Assembly: GCA_046596415.1 (NCBI GenBank)
Contig: JBKJML010000271.1
Span: 1 to 26,439 of the forward strand
DNA from: JBKJML01 sp046596415
Lineage (GTDB): Bacteria > Actinomycetota > Thermoleophilia > Gaiellales > Gaiellaceae
Direction: 5' to 3'
DNA length: 26,439 nucleotides
Of the stretch, positions 14,874 to 22,449 are shown one piece after another (the stretch's first letter is position 1; each line of letters opens with the position of its first letter). Under the pieces are notes generated by a model. It was not told where the DNA came from, searched no databases, and saw only the letters and a list, made by a program, of their open reading frames with translations. The position numbers and the translations under genes are program-made.

Positions 14874-16085
14874 CGCAATTGCGAAGCGATCCTGAGCGGT
14901 GCGTGCCCACCAGGTGCTCACCGGACGGCCGTTGTGTACGACCGCGAAGGCGTAGCGATCGCGAACGAATCCCGACAGGGCCGAAGAGGAGTTCGTCGTG
15001 CCGGTCTTCGCCACCACGAGCCCCCTGGCGGGAGCGCTCTCCATCCGATCCTCGAGCGTCCCGTCGACACCCGCGACCGCGAGTGAGGCGACGAACGGCT
15101 CGCGGATGGCCGGGTCGGTGTAGGCGACCTCGAGGAGACGGACGAGCGACGCGGCAGTGAGCCGGTCGAGCTGCGAGAGGCCCGAGCCGTCCGCAAGCCG
15201 CACACCCACGAGCGGCACGCCGGCAGCGACAAGGGAGGCGCGAACGACGGCCACCCCGGCCGCGGTCGAACCGACGCCACCCGTCTGCGCGCCAAGCGAC
15301 TTGACGAGCATCTCGGCGGTGAAGTTGTCGCTCTCGCGGCCCATGAAGCGGACGATCTCGCGCAGCGGCCGCGACAGATGGGCCGCGATCGGGAGCGCGT
15401 CGGGCCCCGCCGCGCCAACGCGACTCCGCTTCGCGACCGCGACGCCCGCCCGCTCGAGGGCCTGACGGAAGAGCGAGGCGGCGGCGAGCGCAGGACTGCG
15501 AGGTGTTCGGCCGAGATACTTGCCGCGCTCGGCGACGAGCGCCGAGAGCGGCGGTGACTCCTCGATGTAGAACGACGCCTTCCAGCCTGGCCCGGTACGC
15601 AAGGGATCGAAGTACGACTCGTCGCCGAGCACCGCCCCTGTGACGCGGTCGACGCCCGACTCACGCACCTGGGCGGCCAGGTCGTCCAGGTCGGCGAACT
15701 CCAGCGAGGGGTCACCGAAGCCCTTCAGCACGAGGTCGCCGCGCCAGATCGCCCCGTCGAGGGCTCCGGCCCCGAGCACCTCCGTCGAGAACCGAAAGCG
15801 CGGCCCGAGCTCCTTGAGCGCCGCGTAGGCGACGGGCAGCTTCTCGTTCGATGCGGGAAGCAGCGCGAGCGTCGGATTGCGTGAGAAGACGACCTTGCCG
15901 GTTCGAAGATCGAGCGCGACCGCGGCCGAACGGGTGTGGTCGATGTGCGGAACGGCGAGCGCGCTCGCCAGACGCAGCGTGAGCGGCGAGCCGGCGGCGA
16001 CCGGCGCGAGCATGAGCGCGACGGCGACCAGCAGGGCGAGGAAGGATGGGCCGCGACCGGCTGGAAGATGGGCCGGACGGCCCAT
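14862..16085 (-). CDS. dacB: D-alanyl-D-alanine carboxypeptidase/endopeptidase (PBP4, peptidase family S13)
   Basis: This is an exported class C penicillin-binding protein that trims or cuts peptidoglycan cross-bridges. The 407-residue product has a signal sequence (FLALLVAVALMLAPVAAG, about 15-32) and the three active-site motifs: Ser79-x-x-Lys82 in LLPASNEKLP, Ser252-Asp-Asn254 in GRESDNFTAEM and Lys360-Thr-Gly362 in VVAKTGTT. The region between motifs one and two is long, as in family S13. The frame is open further upstream, but the ATG at 16085 is placed right before the signal peptide. It is divergent from a small gene 36 bases away. A carboxypeptidase or endopeptidase role cannot be separated here. 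Confidence 0.92.
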   Translation of the reverse strand: MGRPAHLPAGRGPSFLALLVAVALMLAPVAAGSPLTLRLASALAVPHIDHTRSAAVALDLRTGKVVFSRNPTLALLPASNEKLPVAYAALKELGPRFRFSTEVLGAGALDGAIWRGDLVLKGFGDPSLEFADLDDLAAQVRESGVDRVTGAVLGDESYFDPLRTGPGWKASFYIEESPPLSALVAERGKYLGRTPRSPALAAASLFRQALERAGVAVAKRSRVGAAGPDALPIAAHLSRPLREIVRFMGRESDNFTAEMLVKSLGAQTGGVGSTAAGVAVVRASLVAAGVPLVGVRLADGSGLSQLDRLTAASLVRLLEVAYTDPAIREPFVASLAVAGVDGTLEDRMESAPARGLVVAKTGTTNSSSALSGFVRDRYAFAVVHNGRPVSTWWARTAQDRFAIALAR

Positions 16086-16121
16086 GTCGTCGCGTTGCCA
16101 GGCTTGGAGAATCGCCAACGG

Positions 16122-16442
16122 ATGACCGCCGCCACGGGCCCTGACCTGACCTCGTTCCTGGACGAGGTGCAGGCGCTCCTCGCCGCGCCGGCGGGGCGGC
16201 GTCGAGCTGCGCTCGCCCGGGTCGAGCACACGCTCACCTCGGGCTACGCGCATGCGCTCGGTCTCGAGGCGGAGCGCCTGCGGCTCGAGCGCAGGCTGCT
16301 CGTTGCGGCGGAGGCCGGTGACAGCGGCGAGGTGATCGCCGCTACCCGGAACATGGCGTCGACGGACACCGCGCTCGCCCACCTTCGCGGCCTCCTTTCG
16401 ACCCTGCGTAGCCACGGGTTCGACCGCCGGCCCGCCCGCTAG
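16122..16442 (+). CDS. Small helical protein of unknown function
   Basis: I do not recognise this 106-residue protein. It is rich in Ala, Leu, Arg and Glu and looks almost wholly alpha-helical (SFLDEVQALLAAPAGRRRAA, LGLEAERLRLERRLLVAAEA). There is no signal peptide, membrane segment or cysteine. The codon use has the strong third-position GC of a real gene, and the gene starts 36 bases from the divergent penicillin-binding protein. No good ribosome site precedes the ATG; GAGAAT nine bases upstream could be a -10 box of a nearly leaderless transcript. Its TAG shares the bases CTAG with the stop of the convergent response regulator. Confidence 0.65.
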   Translation: MTAATGPDLTSFLDEVQALLAAPAGRRRAALARVEHTLTSGYAHALGLEAERLRLERRLLVAAEAGDSGEVIAATRNMASTDTALAHLRGLLSTLRSHGFDRRPAR

Positions 16443-17158
16443 ACGATCCCGCTCCGGACGGCCACCACGGCCGCCTGAATGCGGTTGTCGATCTGGAGTT
16501 TCATCAGGATGTTCGAGATGTGATTCTTGACCGTCTTCGGGCTGATGTGCAGGTCGCCGGCGATGTGGGCGTTGTCCTTGCCGTTGGCGATCAGCTTCAG
16601 TACCTGGATCTCCCGGTCGGAGAGCTCGGAGCGGATCAGCGCCGCCGTCTCGGGCGCCGCGGTCGTCGCGCGGACGTGCTGGAGCACCTTGCCAGCGATG
16701 TGCGGCGAGATCAGCGACTCGCCCACCGCCGCCGCTCGGATGCCGCGCATCAGATCCTGAATCGAGGAGTCCTTGAGCAAGTAGCCGCAGGCGCCGGACA
16801 GGATCGCGTCCATCACGTCCTGCTCCTGATCGGAGATCGTGAGCACGACGACGCGGGTGAGCGGCGCCGTCCGGTTGATGTGGCGGGTCGCCTCGACGCC
16901 GCTCATGCCCGGCATGTTCAGGTCCATGACGACGACGTCGGGCGCGTCGTCGCGGACGAGGCGCAGCGCGTCCGCCCCACTGTTCGCCTCGCCGACGATC
17001 GCGACCCCGCCTTGCTCCTCCAGCAGGTTGCGTAGGCCGGTACGGAACAGGTCGTGGTCGTCCACGAGCAGCACTCGAATGCGCTCTGTCTCCGCTGTCC
17101 GTTCGTCGAAGGCCTGGCCGGTCAATGGATCGTGACCGTCACCGTACGGCGCCCCCAT
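16439..17158 (-). CDS. Orphan NarL/LuxR-type response regulator
   Basis: The 239-residue product is a two-domain DNA-binding response regulator. The receiver has the acidic pair in VLLVDDHDLFRTGL, the phosphorylated Asp in DVVVMDLNMPGMSG, the Thr of VVLTISD and the Lys of GYLLKDSS. The C-terminal LuxR helix-turn-helix reads LSDREIQVLKLIANGKDNAH and SPKTVKNHISNILMKL. The start ATG at 17158 gives a 30-residue lead before the receiver; the frame stays open further upstream but only as a shadow of the 3D gene. It overlaps the 3' end of that gene by 37 bases on the same strand, so the two form an operon. No histidine kinase lies nearby, and the signal and targets are unknown. Confidence 0.88.
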   Translation of the reverse strand: MGAPYGDGHDPLTGQAFDERTAETERIRVLLVDDHDLFRTGLRNLLEEQGGVAIVGEANSGADALRLVRDDAPDVVVMDLNMPGMSGVEATRHINRTAPLTRVVVLTISDQEQDVMDAILSGACGYLLKDSSIQDLMRGIRAAAVGESLISPHIAGKVLQHVRATTAAPETAALIRSELSDREIQVLKLIANGKDNAHIAGDLHISPKTVKNHISNILMKLQIDNRIQAAVVAVRSGIV

Positions 17159-18183
17159 TGGAGTGCCTGGGCCGTTGTCGGGAACCAGAGGTCGATGATC
17201 GCACCCTGGACAGCGCTGCCGGTGTCGGCGGCGACGGCCTCGCCGTAGCCGGGGACGGTCAGCCGCGAGCCGAGTGGGATCACGGCCGGGTCGACGGCGA
17301 TCACACCCCACCCGACGGGGAGCCCGGTCGCGGTGCGGCCCGGGAGGCTATAGCCGGTTGCTTCCACGACGAGCGTCCTGCCGCCGCCGGCGGCCGGCGT
17401 CGTCTCGGGCGCCCTCGGCGTGATCGCTGCGGCGGCGTCCGCCACCGGTGCAGGTGCCGGAGCCTCGGGCGTCAGGATGCGTGCTTTCGCCTCGGCTTCG
17501 CGTACGGTCACCTCGAGGGTCGCGAGTTGGCGCGCCGTGATGCGTCGCTCGTGTTGCAGGCGCTCGACGTAGGCGCTGCGCTCGGCTGCGGCAGACTCGA
17601 GCGACGCGGCGCTCGAGGCTGCCGATCCGGCGAGTCGCCGTAGCTCGGCCTCGCGAGCAGTGAGCCGGGAGGTCGTCACCTTCAGCCGGGTCGACGCGGT
17701 GCGGACCTGCGCGACGATATGGCGGCTCTGTCCGACCGCGCTCTCGATCGCGTCGAGACCGGTCAGCGCCGCATCGAGCGACTCGGCGCCGAGGAGCACA
17801 GCGAGTGGGTCGGCCTGACCGTTCTCGTAGACGGCGCGGACCAGGTCGCCGAGGCGCCGCTGCGAGCCGGCGAGCGCTTGTTCGGCGAGCTTCAGATGCC
17901 GCCGCGTCGCGACGCGCTCGGCGGCGACCGCGTCGCGTTCTGCACTAACGCGAGCGAGCTCGGAGCGGGCCGCGCCGAGGCGGGTGCGCAGCGCATAGAG
18001 CGTGAGCACGGCGCTCGAGGAGCGCTTCGCAAGCACCGCCTCGCGAGCCGTGAGCGTCACAGCTCGGGCCGGCTGGCCGTTCGTCGAGTCCGCCCCACTC
18101 GAACCGGGCAGCAGGGCGGCGCCAACCGCTCCCGCGCAGACGGCTGCGAGAAGCGCCGCAGGCTTCGTCGTTCCTCTCCGCAC
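17122..18183 (-). CDS. Exported coiled-coil protein with C-terminal 3D domain
   Basis: The 353-residue product has a signal peptide (AALLAAVCAGAVGAALLPG, about 9-27), a long coiled coil at about 45-235 related to the PcsB/CwlO type, a Pro/Ala-rich linker (240-268) and a 3D domain at 270-353. The three aspartates are Asp298 (GVIAVDPAVIPLGS), Asp320 (EAVAADTGSAVQG) and Asp331 (AIIDLWF). 3D domains are double-psi barrels related to MltA/RlpA and are found in wall-lytic and resuscitation-type proteins; catalysis here is inference. The GTG at 18183 fits the signal peptide; a GTG at 18261 would add 26 residues. TACGGT at 18193-18198 (minus strand) could be the -10 box. It is divergent from the NlpC/P60 gene. 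Confidence 0.85.
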   Translation of the reverse strand: MRRGTTKPAALLAAVCAGAVGAALLPGSSGADSTNGQPARAVTLTAREAVLAKRSSSAVLTLYALRTRLGAARSELARVSAERDAVAAERVATRRHLKLAEQALAGSQRRLGDLVRAVYENGQADPLAVLLGAESLDAALTGLDAIESAVGQSRHIVAQVRTASTRLKVTTSRLTAREAELRRLAGSAASSAASLESAAAERSAYVERLQHERRITARQLATLEVTVREAEAKARILTPEAPAPAPVADAAAAITPRAPETTPAAGGGRTLVVEATGYSLPGRTATGLPVGWGVIAVDPAVIPLGSRLTVPGYGEAVAADTGSAVQGAIIDLWFPTTAQALQWGRRTVTVTIH

Positions 18184-18263
18184 GAGGCGGGGACCGTACC
18201 ACAGGCGAGGGTTTGTGCACGCCCCGCCGAGCCTAGAAGCTCCCATTTTTGGCTTGTCCACGG

Positions 18264-18293
18264 TTGACGGGCATCCGAAGACCCTGCTAGGCT
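18264..18293 (+). promoter_or_regulatory. Sigma-A-type promoter of the NlpC/P60 gene
   Basis: TTGACG (18264-18269) and TAGGCT (18288-18293) are separated by 18 bases, the best two-box promoter in the window. Transcription would begin near 18300, giving a leader of about 68 bases before the GTG at 18368. That leader contains a GC-rich hairpin (GCCCC-CAT-GGGGC at 18317-18329) and no clear ribosome site. Confidence 0.65.
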
Positions 18294-18367
18294 CCTATGC
18301 TTGTGACGGTCCGCAGCCCCCATGGGGCGCCACCGCGAATGCCGACGGGGAGACGCGTATCCGTTCG

Positions 18368-19477
18368 GTGACGCGAAAAGCGCCGGTCCTCCTGAGCGCG
18401 CTTCTGGTGGCGATCAGCCTCGCGGCGGGCTCGGCGGACGCCGACCCGACGATCGGCCAGAAGCGATCCCAGGCTGAGGACGTCCTGAGTCAGATCCAGG
18501 CGATCGACTCGCAGCTCGCGCGTTCGATCGAGGCGTTCAACGCGGCGAACGTGCGGCTGGCCCGGATCGACGCGGAGCGGAAGTCGAACGCGCACCACCT
18601 CGTGCTGGCGAGCTCGTCGCTCGCCAATGCACAGGTGAACCTCGAGCAGCGCCTCTTCGCGCTCTACACGGGCGGTCAGCCCTCGTCGGTGCTCGAGGTG
18701 CTGCTCGGCGCGAAGTCGCTCGACGAGGTGTTGAGCCGGCTCGACAATGTCGAGCAAGTGTCCAATCAGGACGCACGGGTGTTGCACGAGGTGAAGGCGT
18801 TCAGGGCCGAGGTCAAGAACCGCAAGGCACGCCTCGAGCGGGCCCGGCGCGAGCAGGCCCGGCACGTCGCGGAGCGTGCCGCGCAGAAGCAGTCCGTCGA
18901 GTCGCAGCTTGCGAAGCGGCAGGCGATGCTCGCCTCGATCAAGGACGAGATCGCGCAGCTCCAGGCGGCCGAGCAGCTTCGTCAGCGGAGCCTCGTCGCC
19001 CAGGCGAAGGCCCGGCTCGCCAGTCAGAGCAGCCGGCCCGCCGCTCAAAGCTCGCCGACGACCCTCTCGTTCGGCGGCTCGATCGCCTCGCCCGACGACG
19101 GTTCGGGGACGCCCGCCCCCCCGGCGCGCTACGGCGGTGCAGTCGGGATCGCGATGCAGTACCTCGGCACGCCCTACGTTTGGGGCGGGGCGTCGCCCGG
19201 CGGCTTCGATTGCTCCGGCTTCATCATGTACGTCTACGCCCAGCTGGGAGTCTCGCTGCCACATAACGCGGCGATGCAGTACGGCTCCGGCTCGCCCGTT
19301 GCGAAGTCGGATCTCGAGCCCGGCGATCTCGTCTTCTTCGACGGCCTGGGTCACAACGGGATGTACATCGGTGGTGGACAGTTCATCCACTCGCCGCATA
19401 CCGGCGACGTCGTCAAGATCTCGAGCCTCTCGGACTACTGGTACTCCCGCACGTGGGTCGGAGGCCGCAGGCTCTAG
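18368..19477 (+). CDS. Exported NlpC/P60 peptidoglycan hydrolase with PcsB-like coiled coil
   Basis: The 369-residue product has a signal peptide (APVLLSALLVAISLAAG, about 5-21), a coiled coil at about 30-220 and an NlpC/P60 domain at about 255-369. The catalytic residues are Cys282 (GGFDCSGFIMYVY), His329 (GLGHNGMYIG) and His341 (QFIHSPHTG). Such enzymes cut the D-Glu to diamino-acid bond of stem peptides and are often held inactive by the coiled coil until FtsEX or a partner activates them, as with PcsB and RipA. The GTG at 18368 is chosen because it precedes the signal peptide; the frame is open far upstream. The coiled coil is related to that of the divergent 3D protein. It converges with the acyl-CoA synthetase gene 26 bases away. 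Confidence 0.92.
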   Translation: MTRKAPVLLSALLVAISLAAGSADADPTIGQKRSQAEDVLSQIQAIDSQLARSIEAFNAANVRLARIDAERKSNAHHLVLASSSLANAQVNLEQRLFALYTGGQPSSVLEVLLGAKSLDEVLSRLDNVEQVSNQDARVLHEVKAFRAEVKNRKARLERARREQARHVAERAAQKQSVESQLAKRQAMLASIKDEIAQLQAAEQLRQRSLVAQAKARLASQSSRPAAQSSPTTLSFGGSIASPDDGSGTPAPPARYGGAVGIAMQYLGTPYVWGGASPGGFDCSGFIMYVYAQLGVSLPHNAAMQYGSGSPVAKSDLEPGDLVFFDGLGHNGMYIGGGQFIHSPHTGDVVKISSLSDYWYSRTWVGGRRL

Positions 19478-19500
19478 CTCGCTCCCGCGGTCGCGCGAGC
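19477..19500. terminator. Weak shared hairpin between convergent genes
   Basis: GCTCGC (19477-19482) can pair with GCGAGC (19495-19500) across a 12-base GC-rich loop in the short gap between the NlpC/P60 and acyl-CoA synthetase stops. There is no T-run on either strand, so function as a terminator is uncertain. Confidence 0.25.
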
Positions 19501-19503
19501 GGC

Positions 19504-21309
19504 TCAGTCGTAGAGCGACGCGAGTTCGCTCGCGAAGTGCTCGGCGCACACGCGGCGCTTCAGCTTCAGCGTCGGTGTGATCTCCCCCTGCTCGAGCGAG
19601 AAGTCGCGCGGCAGGATCACGAAACGCTTGATCTGCTCGTAGCGTGAGCGGTCGCCGTTGACGCCGTCGACGACCTCCTGGATGAGCGCCTTGACCTGTG
19701 AGTCGGCGGCGAGCGCGCCTGGATCGGGGTCGATCCCACGGGCGGCCGCCCACTTGCCGATCTCGTCCGGGTCGAGCGTGATCGCAACCGCGACATAGGG
19801 TTTGCGGTCACCGACGACGAGCGCCTGAGAGACGTATTTCGACGCCTTGAGGTCGTTCTCGAGGTTCTGCGGAGCGACGTTCTTGCCGCCCGCGGTGACC
19901 AGGATGTCCTTCTTGCGGTCGGTGATCGTCACATAGCCGTCGGCGTCGATCTGGGCGATGTCACCGGTGAGCAGCCAGCCGTCGCCGCGCAGCACCTCGG
20001 CGGTGGCCTGCGGATCCTTGAAGTAGCCGGCGAAGACCGTGTCGCTGCGGATCAGCAGTTCGCCGTCCGCTTCGAGCCGCAGTTCGACACCGTGCAGCGC
20101 CTTGCCGACCGTGCCGAAGCGGAATGCGTCGGGCCGGTTCGTCGTCGCTGCGGTCGTGCACTCGGTCAGCCCGTAGCCCTCGACGATCAGGATGTCGAGC
20201 GCGTGGAAGAACTCCGCGATCTCCTGCGCGAGCGGCGCGCCGCCTGAGATGCCGAGCCGTAGGCGTCCGCCGAGCCGGGCCTTCACCTTCGAGTAGACGA
20301 GCCGGTCGGCGACCCGGTGGCGCAGCGCGAGCCAGCGGGGAAGCTCTCGCTGTGCGGCGCGCAAGGCGCTGGCCTCGCGGCCGACGCGGAGCGCCCACTC
20401 GATCAGCTTCCGTTTCGCACCGGTCTCCTCGTCGAAGCGCGCGACGACGCCGGAGTGGATCTTCTCGTAGACCCGCGGCACGCTCGGGAACACCGTCGGG
20501 CGCACGCTGACCAGCGCCTCCGCCGCCTGGAGCGGGTCGGGCAGGAAGGCGACCGTGAAGCCGACGTAGGGGCCTGCGAGATGCATGAGGCGGCCGAAGT
20601 TGTGCGCGAGTGGCAGGTAGAGCAGCATCGTGTCGCCGACGCCGATGAACTGCGGCATCTCGTCCACCTTCGCCGCCATCGCGTAGTAGTGGCGGTGCCG
20701 GATCATGCAGGCCTTCGGCGGCCCGGTCGTCCCGGAGGTGTAGATGTAGGTAAAGAGGTCATCCTCGGAGACCGCGTTCGTGGCGGCGTCGAGCGCGCCC
20801 GGGTGGACGGCGGCGTGGGCGCGGCCGGCCTCCTCGAGTGCCGGGAGGTCGGCGAACTGGAGCAGGTGCTGCACACGCGGGAGCGCGGCGCGCTCGGACT
20901 CGACCTTTGCCAGCTGCGCGGCGTCTTCGCCGAGGACGCCGATCGCCTCCGAGTGGCCGAGAATATAGGCCGTGTCCTTCGGCGAGCTGTTGGCGTAAAT
21001 CGGCGCCGCGATCGCGCCGATCGCTGCCAGCGCGAAGTCGAAGAGGGCCCACTCGACCCGGGTCGAGCCGAGGAGTGCGAACGTGTCGCCGCGCCGGACG
21101 CCGAGCGCGAGCAGGCCGTTCGCGATTCGATCGACGCGCACCGCCGCCGCCTCCCACGAGACCTCGCTCCAGCCGCTGCCGTCCTGCACGAGGTAGGCGG
21201 GAATCTCGAGCCGCCGTGCCACCGCATCGCGCCAGAGGCGACCGATCGTCCGGTCGGCGCCCGTCGAGGGCGCTGCAGGAAGCGGGGTGAGGGCGGTCGT
21301 CTCGCTCAT
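19504..21309 (-). CDS. Long-chain fatty-acid CoA ligase (AMP-forming, FAA1-like)
   Basis: The enzyme activates fatty acids with ATP and CoA through an acyl-adenylate. The 601-residue product shows the P-loop TSGTTGPPK at 191-199, GYGLTECT at 378-385, the adenosine-binding TGD at 448-450 and the hinge ITDRKKDILVTAGGKNVAP near 462-480. The overall form (LPLAHNFGRLMH, PSVPRVYEKIHSGV) fits the large bacterial long-chain synthetases rather than short-chain ones. The ATG at 21309 is preceded by GGAG nine bases upstream. It is divergent from ku over 109 bases. Chain-length preference cannot be read from sequence. Confidence 0.93.
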   Translation of the reverse strand: MSETTALTPLPAAPSTGADRTIGRLWRDAVARRLEIPAYLVQDGSGWSEVSWEAAAVRVDRIANGLLALGVRRGDTFALLGSTRVEWALFDFALAAIGAIAAPIYANSSPKDTAYILGHSEAIGVLGEDAAQLAKVESERAALPRVQHLLQFADLPALEEAGRAHAAVHPGALDAATNAVSEDDLFTYIYTSGTTGPPKACMIRHRHYYAMAAKVDEMPQFIGVGDTMLLYLPLAHNFGRLMHLAGPYVGFTVAFLPDPLQAAEALVSVRPTVFPSVPRVYEKIHSGVVARFDEETGAKRKLIEWALRVGREASALRAAQRELPRWLALRHRVADRLVYSKVKARLGGRLRLGISGGAPLAQEIAEFFHALDILIVEGYGLTECTTAATTNRPDAFRFGTVGKALHGVELRLEADGELLIRSDTVFAGYFKDPQATAEVLRGDGWLLTGDIAQIDADGYVTITDRKKDILVTAGGKNVAPQNLENDLKASKYVSQALVVGDRKPYVAVAITLDPDEIGKWAAARGIDPDPGALAADSQVKALIQEVVDGVNGDRSRYEQIKRFVILPRDFSLEQGEITPTLKLKRRVCAEHFASELASLYD

Positions 21310-21324
21310 GGTTTCGGTCTCCAG

Positions 21325-21330
21325 ATCGTA
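21325..21330 (-). promoter_or_regulatory. Possible -10 box (TACGAT) for the acyl-CoA ligase gene
   Basis: On the minus strand TACGAT lies 15 bases before the ATG, with a GGAG ribosome-site-like sequence between them. The leader would be only about eight bases, too short to keep that GGAG, so either the box or the ribosome site is probably coincidental. Confidence 0.3.
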
Positions 21331-21403
21331 CTCGCGCGCGTCGAAAGAAGGGAAGCGCGGCAGAAGGGAGAAACTGCCCGGTCCTCTAGACTTTTCGGCC
21401 CAC

Positions 21404-21409
21404 TACAAT
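21404..21409 (+). promoter_or_regulatory. -10 box (TACAAT) of the ku gene
   Basis: TACAAT, a near-perfect -10 hexamer, lies nine bases before the ku ATG, so the transcript would have a leader of only two or three bases. No -35 box or ribosome site is evident. It shares the 109-base divergent gap with the acyl-CoA ligase promoter. Confidence 0.5.
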
Positions 21410-21418
21410 TGGACGGTC

Positions 21419-22270
21419 ATGCGTACCACCTGGAACGGCTCACTCAGCTTCGGTCTGGTTAACATCCCGGTGGGGCTCGCGCCCGCCACGAAGCCGGCTG
21501 CCCGCCAGTCGGACGTCTCGTTCCGTCTCCTGCATCGCGAATGCCAGACGCCGATCCGTCAGAAGCGGTTCTGCCCCACGCACGAGCGCGATGTCGAGGC
21601 CGACGAGATCGTCAAGGGTCTGGAGGTTTCGAAGGGACAGTTCCTGATCGTCGAGGAGGCTGAGCTCGAGGCGCTCGCCAAGCACGACGACTCGCGTTCG
21701 ATCGAGATCAGCCGCTTCGTCGACCTGGCCGAGGTCGATCCGGTCTTCTTCGACCGCACCTATTTCCTCGTGCCCGCTGCTGCTGCCGCGGCTCGTCGCC
21801 CGTACGTCTTGCTGCTGAACGCGATGCGCGAGACGCAGATGGCGGCGCTCGGCCGCTTCGTGCTGGCCGGCAAGGAGAAGCTCTGCCTGATCCGCGCCAA
21901 GGGAGACGCGCTGGCGCTCGAGACGCTGTTCGTCGCCGAGGATGTCAACTCGCAGGCCGAGATCGGCGAGGCTGTCGCAGAGGCCGAGGTGAAGGCGCCT
22001 GAGCTGGAGCTCGCGCGTCAGGTGATCGCGAGCCTCACGGGTGAGTTCGACCCGGCCGAGCTCCGCAGCGAGTACCGCAGCAACCTGCGCGCCATGCTCG
22101 AGGCGAAGCTGGCGGGCGAAGAGCTCGCCGTGCCGGAGCCGGTCTCCGAGTCGCCTGCGGTCGACCTGATGGAAGCGCTTCGGCTCAGCGTGGCCGCCGC
22201 GAAGCGGGCACGCACACCGACGGCGACTGCCAAGCAGGCCGCGCGGCCGAAGCGCTCAGCCGCGCACTAG
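21419..22270 (+). CDS. ku: Non-homologous end-joining protein Ku
   Basis: Bacterial Ku is a homodimeric ring that binds double-strand DNA ends and recruits ligase LigD. The 283-residue product starts RTTWNGSLSFGLVNIPVGLA and contains VSFRLLHRECQTPIRQKRFC, the Ku core beta-barrel (DPVFFDRTYFLVP, ARRPYVLLLNAM) and ELELARQVIASLTGEFDP near the end of the core. A Lys/Ala/Arg-rich tail (about 255-283) resembles the basic tails that help Ku move along or bridge DNA. The ATG at 21419 fits the family N-terminus; 44 extra residues upstream are rejected. No LigD gene is in the window. Confidence 0.95.
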   Translation: MRTTWNGSLSFGLVNIPVGLAPATKPAARQSDVSFRLLHRECQTPIRQKRFCPTHERDVEADEIVKGLEVSKGQFLIVEEAELEALAKHDDSRSIEISRFVDLAEVDPVFFDRTYFLVPAAAAAARRPYVLLLNAMRETQMAALGRFVLAGKEKLCLIRAKGDALALETLFVAEDVNSQAEIGEAVAEAEVKAPELELARQVIASLTGEFDPAELRSEYRSNLRAMLEAKLAGEELAVPEPVSESPAVDLMEALRLSVAAAKRARTPTATAKQAARPKRSAAH

Positions 22271-22295
22271 GGCTCGATCAGCTGCACCGCGGACT

Positions 22296-22449
22296 GAGCC
22301 GCCCCTTCAGGGGTGTTGGCGCGTTCGGGATCTGCGCGAGCGGATCCCGAACTTGCGCAGAAAAACGACCCAGGCGGCGGAGCCGCCCCTTCAGGGGTGT
22401 TGGCGCGTTCGGGGTCTGCGCGAGCGGATCCCGAACTTGCGCAGAAAAA
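22296..22449. repeat. Two 70-bp direct repeats with internal hairpins, after ku
   Basis: Copies at 22296-22365 and 22380-22449 are identical except for one base (A at 22330, G at 22414) and are spaced by 14 bases (period 84). Each holds CCCC-TTCA-GGGG and a long stem: GTTCGGGATC (22323-22332) pairs with GATCCCGAAC (22343-22352), extended by GCGC on both sides across a two-base bulge, then AGAAAAA. The single change keeps the stem by a G-U wobble in the plus-strand RNA. The repeats fill the gap between the ends of ku and the convergent 56-residue gene and touch the latter's stop codon. They may be a dispersed repeat or act at transcript ends. Confidence 0.85.

Noticed and set aside
20317..21462. 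381-residue plus-strand frame opposite the acyl-CoA ligase
   Set aside because: Composition (Arg, Glu, Val, Gly-rich without any motif) marks it as the antisense shadow of the ligase.
22296..22449. CRISPR array
   Set aside because: Only two 70-bp units with a 14-bp spacer and strong internal hairpins; no further repeats and no cas genes.
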